Below, piece after piece: positions 1 to 8,100 of a DNA stretch of 10,278 bases; within the stretch, counting starts at the first letter, position 1; each line of letters starts with the position of its first letter. The stretch is from assembly GCA_005223375.1 (NCBI GenBank), contig RXOD01006460.1, positions 1-10,278 of the forward strand. Reading direction: 5' to 3'. The position numbers were made by a program, and so were the translations under genes. The notes below the pieces were generated by a model. It saw nothing but the letters and a program-made list of their open reading frames with translations. It had not been told where the DNA came from and searched no databases. This DNA is from Amoebophrya sp. AT5.2 (lineage: Eukaryota; Sar; Dinophyceae; Syndiniales; Amoebophryaceae).

Positions 1-26
1 GTTCCCGGCGACAGTGAGCTCAAAAA

Positions 27-497
27 CTAATTTGATTTCTTATTCTCTGCGCTACACGAGTTGCAAAGAACTTGCTCACAAGTTCTTTGTCGCCAATTGC
101 TCGAAAAGGTAGTCTTCCTACAGTCGGGAGTGCCCTGGAGGGGGGCCAGCGACGGGGCTCCACCACCATCAAGTTCTTGTAGTAACTGGAGCTGCAGGGC
201 GGCGGAACCATTTTCGTCTTCATCGGCGAAGGAGAAGGTCAACGTGGTCGACGTGCTGTCCGTGTGCGTGTCATTCAGCTTAGCTGCAGCTCCCCATTTC
301 AAAAAACCTTCACCATCTCCACCTCCTCCAGAGGTCTCCCACGTCAAATCGGGCGTCCCAGTGCCCAGAACGGCCGCAACCGCAACTGCAGGACGTATTG
401 CCTGGAGCAGCGGGACAGCACATGCGTACGACCTCAGCATCGCGGCAAACAGGAAACGCCAGTCGCAGCACTCTTCAACAAGAATGAGTATAAACTT
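27..497 (-). CDS. Possible exon or short gene, unrecognised, hydrophobic N-terminal half
   Basis: The minus frame is open from just after a TAA at 500-498 down to TAG at 27. The ATG at 440 would give 137 residues beginning MLRSYACAVPLLQAIRPAVA, a weak signal- or anchor-like leader, followed by a Gly-rich acidic segment and an Ala/Gln/Leu stretch. The frame also stays open upstream of the ATG, so it could be an internal exon starting after TAAAAG. A candidate donor GAGCAA|GTTCTT sits near the 3' end. Composition is compatible with coding, but a plus-strand frame (61-549) is also open over most of it. No domain is recognised. It could be a downstream exon of the helicase gene or a separate gene. 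Confidence 0.25.
   Translation of the reverse strand, partial: KFILILVEECCDWRFLFAAMLRSYACAVPLLQAIRPAVAVAAVLGTGTPDLTWETSGGGGDGEGFLKWGAAAKLNDTHTDSTSTTLTFSFADEDENGSAALQLQLLQELDGGGAPSLAPLQGTPDCRKTTFSSNWRQRTCEQVLCNSCSAENKKSN
64..89. repeat. Perfect 11-bp inverted repeat with 4-nt loop
   Basis: CAAAGAACTTG (64-74), loop CTCA, CAAGTTCTTTG (79-89). It would form a hairpin on either strand. There is no T-run after it and no adjacent gene end that I can support, so no terminator is called. Confidence 0.7.
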
Positions 498-1607
498 TTA
501 CCGGGCAGCACAAACAGCTTCCTTGTTGAAAGAGGAAGCGAAGTCGTGATAGTGTCCTCGGTGGGCCGAAATGAAAACTACGTGTTGCAAAGAACACAAC
601 AAAATAAATCGGGGGCACACAAAGACAAAAAGATAATTTGTTTTATAGTTTTTGATACTCTACGTTTACAAGAAGGCAGTCAGTGGCAGATAATCTGTCG
701 GAGGCTCGTCTTGTTGTACTTACTGCAGCTGCCCCCGTAGTTGTTCTTGGGTATCGATGTCGTTTTCGATAGGAGGATGGAGGAGCGGACTCGGAGCAGA
801 GGTGGAACAAGTGAGTTTAAAAAACAAACCGAGAGAGGATGCGTGCTCGTGGCACCGACCAGGCGATGACAGAAAGCAGCTCTCAAGGAAAAGCCAGCTC
901 CTTGCCCTTGGTTGTCCTCCAGCCTGCATAAAGACCGACTGTACAACAAGTTCTAAAACTGCAGCACCGACTGGTCCGCGGCAACTTCGCTGCGAGACTA
1001 CTTCACGCTGAGCCTGAAGACCGAAAGCAATGATAGCAATGGCCGCACCAGCACCTCGGAGGGTTTCGACCAGTAGCGTACGGGTACACACACCTCGTCT
1101 TCACCTCCTCTGATCGTGCGTGTGATTGCAGGGCCCTGTCGCTCCTTAAGCAGTCCAGGAGGGGGGGAGTTCCGAATTTACTGCGGACACCTTGCTTCTC
1201 ATTGTCATTCGCAGAGCTTTCTTCTCCGTCGCGGCAGTGGGCACCGAGAGGAAGCGTCCACATGGCATCGACTCGAGTGCAACAAAAATAAACTGAGTCA
1301 CTTTCACTTACACTTTATGTATATGCTTTTGCCTATAAATATATTTCGCATTCGCACATCAGTTCAGCACCCATTGCCATTACTGGGCAGCAGCTAGTGG
1401 CTATGCACTTAGAATGTTACTCGTACTTTCTATCTTAAACTTAGACGCCAGCATATCGAAGGAAGGGGTCTTTTCTCTTATGTCATTGTCAATCGGTGCA
1501 TTTACAAAAATTCATCAACGGTGCAAAAAGAACATCATGAAGAAAGATGAACTCGCTGATATCATTGATTTTGATATGGCCCCACCCCCAGCTTGCATCC
1601 GCCCTGT
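441..1607. other. Flank without a supportable gene
   Basis: Apart from the weak minus-strand stretch at 720-1179, nothing is supportable here. The part from about 1280 to 1600 is AT-rich, with TATAAATATATTT-like sequence near 1334-1347. It could be the 3' untranslated or intergenic region of the helicase gene. gttgcaaagaac at 584-595 repeats 60-71 exactly. Confidence 0.4.
720..1179 (-). CDS. Weak open stretch, possible exon
   Basis: About 150 codons are open on the minus strand with no good ATG at the upstream edge. It includes a hydrophobic run (GAGAAIAIIAFGLQA) and no recognisable domain. Other frames are open in parts of the same region. Base composition is intermediate between the helicase exons and the introns. 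It is included only because it is the best candidate in an otherwise empty region; chance is a real alternative. Confidence 0.15.
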
Positions 1608-2195
1608 TTACGCCCCGCCCATGGCCGCCATTTGCTGTGTGTTCGTTGGCGCCGCGTTCGTCTCTGTGCTGGTGTCTTCTTTGAATTTATTAGTGCCGAA
1701 GCCGATTCGAACTGCCAGCCGATTCAGCAGCCCCAAATTTTGCCAATCTAATTCCTCTACTTGTTTTTCCGTTTCGGGGGACTCGAGTTGAGTAGAGCTC
1801 GGGTTGTATTCGATCGAGGGCTCTACGTACAGTTTGGATTCCGCGGCGAGCATTTTTTGGAAGTCGTGGCCCACGATGTAATCGATTTTCTTCCGGTCCT
1901 CGGTCAACCGCGAGAGAAGCAAAATCATCAGCGCGGTCTTCGGAACCGAGGGCGCCCGCCCCTGCTTCTTCTCTGCGCTCTTCTTGGAAGTGTGTTCTCC
2001 GGGTCCCTCGTCTTCTCCTGGTGCCAATGGCAGCGCTACCTCTACTTCTCCGCTTGTGCCCGGCGCGGGGGGCACCGCTGCGACCTCCACCTCGGAAGGC
2101 GGTCCTGCGCTTTTTTTCACCGGCGGAGGAGTATCAGATTCAGAACTGCTCTCTGCCTCATCGCCGCCGTATGGAGGGAAGTCGGGGACCAGTTG
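1608..2195 (-). CDS. Probable last helicase exon: acidic/proline-rich linker and unknown C-terminal domain
   Basis: This stretch encodes residues 1583-1777 if joined to exon 4. The frame is open from a TAG at 2198-2196, and ATTAG|CAACTG makes a phase-0 acceptor there. The first ATG in the frame is far inside, consistent with a continuing exon and not a separate gene. The N-terminal part is acidic and Ser/Pro-rich, with a repeated GEVEVA/SEVEVA element. The second half (from about ALMILLLSRLTEDRKK) is more ordered-looking and ends near GFGTNKFKEDTSTE before TAA at 1608. I recognise no domain. The join to exon 4 rests on matching phase, proximity and similar GC-rich composition, without motif continuity. 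It could instead belong to a separate downstream gene, or be spliced onward (for example at GGGGC|GTAAAC just before the stop). Confidence 0.5.
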   Translation of the reverse strand, partial: QLVPDFPPYGGDEAESSSESDTPPPVKKSAGPPSEVEVAAVPPAPGTSGEVEVALPLAPGEDEGPGEHTSKKSAEKKQGRAPSVPKTALMILLLSRLTEDRKKIDYIVGHDFQKMLAAESKLYVEPSIEYNPSSTQLESPETEKQVEELDWQNLGLLNRLAVRIGFGTNKFKEDTSTETNAAPTNTQQMAAMGGA

Positions 2196-5100
2196 CTAAT
2201 GAGCCGACTGCCAGAATCGGCGCAGCAGTTGTACTAGCTGCAGCTCGGCGGCCAATCTACTTTTGTGGTAGACACGTTCCTAAACTAGCTCTACAGGTAC
2301 AGCTGCCTGGTGCTGGTACTAGACACTCAGACCGGAGGCGGAGCCGGACGATTTCAGCAACATTCACAATGACAGCCACAGCATGGATGAGTAACCTAAT
2401 ATCGACTCGGAACCTAATCCTAAGTAATATCGACTCGGCCTACGCCTACTACTTGTTGCCTGCGCCTCCACCTTCGCTTCTTCTTGTAGGAGCTGTGGTC
2501 CCCGAAAATCGCCAAATTTTCGGCCTCGCTTAAAGAGCTGAACGCCGTGAAGTCTTCTACTTGCCCTTCCTTCACCATCTCTTTCATCTTGGCTTTTGTC
2601 ACTGTCGCCAGATTCTTGAAGCCCTCTGCCAGCTTCGCGAGCCCCATCGGTTTCTCGTACATGTCCTCGTACTGCTTCTTTCTCTCTTTTTCGCTCATGT
2701 CCTTCATCTTCTTGTCTTTGTCAATGATTTCCGTTCGGATAAAGGCCTGCAGCCGTTCGATGAACGCCACTCCGTCGCGGCTCTGGTCCGCCCGGGTCGC
2801 AGGGCGGCGCCTCTTCTGGACACCCTCGCCTTTTACCTTGCTCGTGACCTCCACTTCGTACTTCCGCAGCAGGAGGCTCTCCAGTCTCCTCACAATGTTG
2901 CGCTCGTCTCCGGCGGGCGTCTGTCCCTTGTTCGAGAACACCACTTTCGCTTTCTTGTTCGGTTTCATCGCTAGGGCTAGCTGCAGCATGGACGGCACTT
3001 TCGTCTTCCCCAGAATCCTTCGGCCGAGGCGCTTCATAAGTCCGCCTTCGTTTGCAGCGGGCTCGGGGGTCGTGGAAACTACGCTCCTGGAGGTTGTGGG
3101 CGGAGATCCTGACGTTTTCCCTGTAACTCGCCTCCTAGGTGCGCCTCCGCTATCGCTTGCGGGCTCGGTCGTGGGCATGGTCTGAGACTCTGGCACAGCC
3201 GACGGCACGCCGTCCATACCAGGTTGCTCAACTACTTCAGGTCGTTGAGCTCGAGGACCTTGATCTTGTTCCTGCTCCGTCACCTTCCCGATTTTATTGA
3301 CATTGTCCGCGCTCGTTCCGATCTCGCGCGCAAGGTATTTCCAGAGCTCCGCGCCAAACGCGGCTTGCTGGCTCGCAGTCGCGGTGTGCCCAACCGGATC
3401 CTTGTAGAAGGCGTCTTTTCCCGGCAGGTGAAATCGCATCAGCAGCTGGAAGAGCGGGTCGCCCTCCTCCATTTCCTGATACTGATCTCCGTACACGAAC
3501 GCCCGAAAGGTCATCTCTGATTGCAGCTCCCGAGGAAGCGGCTCGCTGTTGCTGTTGCTGGTCGTTCTCGTTGCGCCGCTGGGCTCCACTTCTAATTGCC
3601 CCCCTCCCAAACCCAATTTAGCCACGCACTCATCCTTCGTCGTCCACATCAAGTCTCTGTGCGCATTCGTGCGCGGGCCCCGCCCGAAAAACTGTGCCAG
3701 CTCCTTTGCGCTTTCCGGCGGGCTCAGGACGTGCAGCTCACGAAGGTTCTTGAAGTCGGTGCCCTTTTTTAGAGGTGGGCCAAAGAACTTCTTCTAACGA
3801 CCCATGTCCTACTCCTATGATGAAGCAATGCCAATGCGCTGACCTTAGCCTTTGCTTTTGCATGGAAAATAAGCATTCGTATCCATTTCCATACCGCCAC
3901 ACCTACTTACTTAGCTCATATCAGTACTAGATCGGCAAATATGATCGAGATCGGGGGCGGAATTTCTGTGTCAGAGAGGACGACCACGCAGAAAATACAG
4001 AGTGCACCCACCCGACCGCCTAGGCCTCGTCCTACGCGTACCCCTTAGAAGTACGCACGTAGAAGAAATTAATGGGGCCTGTCGTGGAAGCTCTGCTCGT
4101 GATCTCGGTGACATAAGGTGCCCACCTCCGCTTGGTCGGCCAGCAGGATTCCGCACGGCTTCTCATTGAACGCGGCGGCCGAGGGGAGCACCGAGACGTC
4201 CTCCAGCAGTTGGGCACGGGCAGCCTCGATGTCTTTGAACCTTTGCTCTTTGGGCTCCCAGGGCTCGTCCGGCATCTCCGCCGCGGCTGCCGCCCACCTC
4301 TGCGTCAAATTCCAACTGTTCTCGTCCATCGCGGCCTGCTGCGCCTTCTGCGTCGTCTTCAGCACGAACACGGGAAAGGTCATCCGATTTGTGGCTCCGT
4401 TCTGGACCACCACCTGCCGGAGGGCCTCGGCGAATTTATCCATGGGAAACTCCTTCTTGTTCACAAGCACTAGCATCTTCAGCCGCCGCCGCGCGCGCTC
4501 CACCAGCGCCTCCGTGGCCCGCGCAGCATAATTCTCCGCGCACAAACTCCCCGCGCGCTGCTCGTCCTCCACGAACCGCCGCTTTTCCTCCAGAATGCGG
4601 GACAGAAGATGGAAAACGAAGCGATGGAACTTGGGCGCCAAGGTGGCCGAGTCGTGCAGGAGATCCGCCGGCGTCATCGTCGCGCTGAAGATGTTCCCCA
4701 TACGTTGCTTGTTGCCGCGTGCTGTTGGGGGAGAATTCCCGTCCCCGGCCATCTTGCCGTCACGCTGCTTCGTGAAGATGCGCGCCGCCGTCTCGTGGGA
4801 CAAAGGCACGTCCACCTGGAGGTGCGGGTGGTGCCGACGCATGAACTTAAACTTTTACTTACGAGGAGCTGGTGCCTTAGCCTTGGCTGAGACCGCCGCG
4901 CCAGAAATGAAACAGTTAAAGTAAGTTAAGACGGGCGCGAATATTATCGACCACAAAGTGCCGAGATGAATCGCGGCTGTTCAGAGTATGCATGCGCTGC
5001 CTACTCCTTCTCTTCTTTTTTTTCTCGCGCTGATGCTCCTACAATAAATCACGCCATCGATCAAAGGAGAGTGTTGTAAATTAGATCCATCTTCTTCTTG

Positions 5101-8100
5101 ATCTGAAGGATAGTACTGCTCCTGGTTCCTGAGGGGTAAGTGACGAATGCCAAGCGAAAGAGGAGGAGAAAGGAAAGTGAAAGACTGCCACTTGAAAGAA
5201 ACAGGCAGCGCGAGCGGCTTCCGGATTAGTTGAACTACCCAGCGGGTAAGTTCAGACTTTGCGCAGTCCTATGGCAATTCAAAGGTCGAGCTATATGCTG
5301 GCTGGAGAATCGGACTGCGCGGGGTCTTCATGAGCGGGACAGTGGATGTCCAGCAAGCAGCCATGGCTTGTTGGCTGTCTGCAAATCCTGGCATAACGTG
5401 TACGGGAGATTCTAAGTGAGTCAGGGGTGGAGGAGGAGGTGGGAAAGAGGAGGGCCCAACCCCTTGCATAAAGCTATTTTTCTCCTTAACATCGCGTTCT
5501 GACAACCAACCAACCAACCAACCAGTTAAAGTAAGTTAATGTTTACGTTAAAGCCACGAGATTATTATTTTTGATAGCAAGATCTAGATCAAGATGAGGT
5601 TGAGGATCACAGTACCTGTGTGTAGTTCCATCTTCCATTCGCGATGTTTTTGTTCTCGAGTGTGGCTGCCATTCCGCCTTTCACCATCACCTGGAGTCTG
5701 GCTAACGCGCCGAACCTTTTTGTGCCGTCCCATTCCGTGGCCACCTGCAGCCCGTAGCGCGCAAAGGCAAAGCCCCTCGCAGACACAAAGTCCAGAAGTG
5801 CGCCTCCAGTAATGTCCTCGCCTCCAGTAAGTTGTCCCACCTCCGGCTTCCCGTTTGCCGTCTTTTCCGCTTCCTCCAACTGCTTGAGCAGCTCCGTCGG
5901 TGCCAGTGTCTCTGCCGCCCCCTCGGCATCGTTCCAGTGCAGCATTTTCGCGGTTGTGTCGGCCCACACGTCGTCGTACGTGGACACAAACCCGTCCAGC
6001 GACAGCTTCTGCAGCGTCTGTTTCGTTTTCGGCCCCTTGTAGGTGCTCGCAGTATGCAGCGAAGACAGGCACGCGCGCTTTTCCACGTCCTCCTTGGTGC
6101 AGACCAGCTTCTTCTTCGTCGTCCCCTCGCCCACCATTATCGGTCGTCCCGTGGCGTCGACGAGCCGCGTCGGCAGTGCCGGCAGCTCCTGGCCCTCGTG
6201 CAAGCACACGTTTTTCGCGTTCTTCAGTCCCTCCTCGCATGCCCGCAGCACGTCGTACAGCTCGTCTCCCTCCGGCGTCGCCGTGGCCGCCAACAGGCTC
6301 GCCTTGGGCGCGTTGCGCAGCAGCTTCAAAAACTCCCCGCGCGCTTGTCTCACCGCTGCGTCCTGCTCCTCGTCGGAGAAGTAGGCGTGTGCCTCGTCCA
6401 TCACCACTAGCACGCTGTCGCGGTTCATAATGATTTCGCCTAGCACGTTGTAACCGTTCACTTCGTTTCCCCCGTACGCCGTCCCAAGGCCGCCGCGCGG
6501 GCTCACGGCCATCCGCACGGAGTGGAAAACAAGCAGGCGGTGGGCACCCATCTGGCGGCGGCCCAGCATGCTCTCCACGGTGCCGTACGAAGCTTTCTTC
6601 TGCGCCGGAGAGCTGCTCGTCGTGGACGTGGTGCCCTGGCTTGCGGTTTGGCTCTCCCCGCCGCCGAGTTCTGAAGCTGCAGCCTGCTGCTCGTGCCCGC
6701 TGCTTTCCTCCCCTGCTACCTGCTCCTGCCCGCCTTTATTTTTCTTCATATGCTGTTGCGCGAGTGAGGAGGTGTCGGCCTTCACCGAGCAACCCTTCCG
6801 AAGCCGCCAGCGCCGCGAGCTCCAAACGGGATCTGTTTCTTGTTTTTGTGGAAAAGATTGCTCCTCCTCGTGCCCTGTTCTTGCGCTGAGCAGTCGTGCC
6901 ATCGCGAGCCGGCGGTCGGCCAGAGCCAGCTCCCGTTCCCGGTCCGCATCGGAGTTTTTTTCGCGCTTCTGGCTCTGCCAGGTGAGAAAAATCTCGTACA
7001 ACGCGTTCCCCTCAAATATGTTCTCGCCGCAACCGCGCGTGCATTCCGGTGCGAAGCCCTCCCCATCGCGGCAGAAATTTTCCGCAATCAGCTCCACGAG
7101 ATTGTCGGAGGGCCGGGTTTTCCGCAAACCGACTTGGGTCGCAAACAGCCGGCTGCGGAGGGCCGTAGGTTGCTCCAGCACCTGCTGCAAAAAGTTCGTC
7201 GCGTGGGCGTTCTTGTAGAAAACCATGATGCGCTTCTGGTACGAGGAACTGGAGCCCGCAGCTCCGTCCTCGGAGGAGGAGGAGGAGGAGGAGCTGTCGC
7301 TGTCGGACAGCTCGCCGTTGGTCGCTATCGTGGACGCGCCGTTCCCGTTCTTGCCGCCTCTGCCGCCGGGCGCCGAGCTGGTGCGGAGTTCTTCCCTCTT
7401 TGCGCACTCGTCCAGCGTGTGCAGCATGGTCATGGTCTTCCCGGAACCAGTTTTATGCTTCACCAGAACCCGCTTCAGGAGCCCGCGCGCCACGCCCCAC
7501 GCCACCCGCGCCTGGTACGGCCGCAACCCCTTGTCAGCCAAGTAGCTCCCGGCCTGCAGCATCAGTTCCCACTTCGCTTTGGCATCGTACAACGCGGCAT
7601 CCACCTCGGCGGCCACCGTTTTGTGTTCCACCGTCGATGGCATCACCAGCGTGTCGTGGTCAAAAAAGTCCTTGTCGTTCACCGGCAGCAGCGCGTCTGC
7701 CTGCAAAGCTTCCTGGAAAGCGTTTATCGTGTATCGTTTGATGCAACATTTTCTTTTATTTTTTCAGGGAGCTGGCTTCTATCGATGAGAGGAAGCTCAA
7801 GTTGTAGCCCCCTATGAATGTGGTGAATCAATTCATTCTCCTATAGGAGCATACCTATCTATGGCACGATGATTTCTTATTTTATGACTTGGTAAACAAG
7901 TCCTTGTCGTTGACCGGCAGTAGCGTTGAACCTTGATGATTCATGTTCATCAACCTTAATAAAGCGCAACAGTATTTCAATTTCAAGCAACCTGGAAAGC
8001 GGAAACGAAGCCAGGAGTGCCCTGCTGGACGACGCCAGACGCTGGGGGGGCGACATCCGCCTCGCCAGCCGCCTTTGCCTCTACAACAACTGGCTCCTCT

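Larger units (their letters stand above)
4846..5615 (-). other. Predicted intron 2 (770 nt, GTACTG...TTTAAG)
   Basis: This gap separates helicase motif III (exon 2) from motif IV (exon 3). CAG|GTACTG and TTTAAG|TTC keep phase 0. No supported gene lies inside. It contains a 17-bp perfect direct repeat (4913-4929, 5523-5539) and an (AACC)n microsatellite next to the second copy. A strong-looking minus-strand GTAAGT at about 4855-4860 lies only a few bases before the acceptor and is probably a decoy. The exact acceptor is uncertain by a few nucleotides (two AG candidates). Confidence 0.6.

Noticed and set aside
1003..1263. CWCGHCYHC-like cysteine/histidine cluster suggesting a zinc finger
   Set aside because: It appears only at the tail of a short frame, without proper ligand spacing or surrounding domain. 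An overlapping minus frame reads the same DNA as a hydrophobic run.
2547..3185. Plus-strand 212-codon open frame opposite helicase exon 4
   Set aside because: It is a Ser/Phe/Leu-rich mirror of a GC-rich coding exon, and helicase motifs lie on the opposite strand.
4840..4886. A 24-nt mini-exon before the minus-strand GTAAGT near 4860
   Set aside because: The remaining intron to the exon 3 acceptor would be under 20 nt, so GTAAGT is more likely a decoy.
5269..5517. Minus-strand proline-rich 82-codon frame inside intron 2
   Set aside because: No ATG, it starts within the AACC microsatellite, and it has no continuity with the helicase motifs.
5607..7706. Viral or bacterial origin for the helicase
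   Set aside because: D6R/ResIII-type helicases are common in large DNA viruses and bacteria, but the catalytic motifs are split by introns here and no viral or prokaryotic neighbour gene is present.
6840..7817. Plus-strand 325-codon open frame opposite helicase exon 2
   Set aside because: It overlaps the Walker A region on the other strand; its Arg/Leu/Val/Gly-rich composition is typical of a shadow frame, and no motif is seen.
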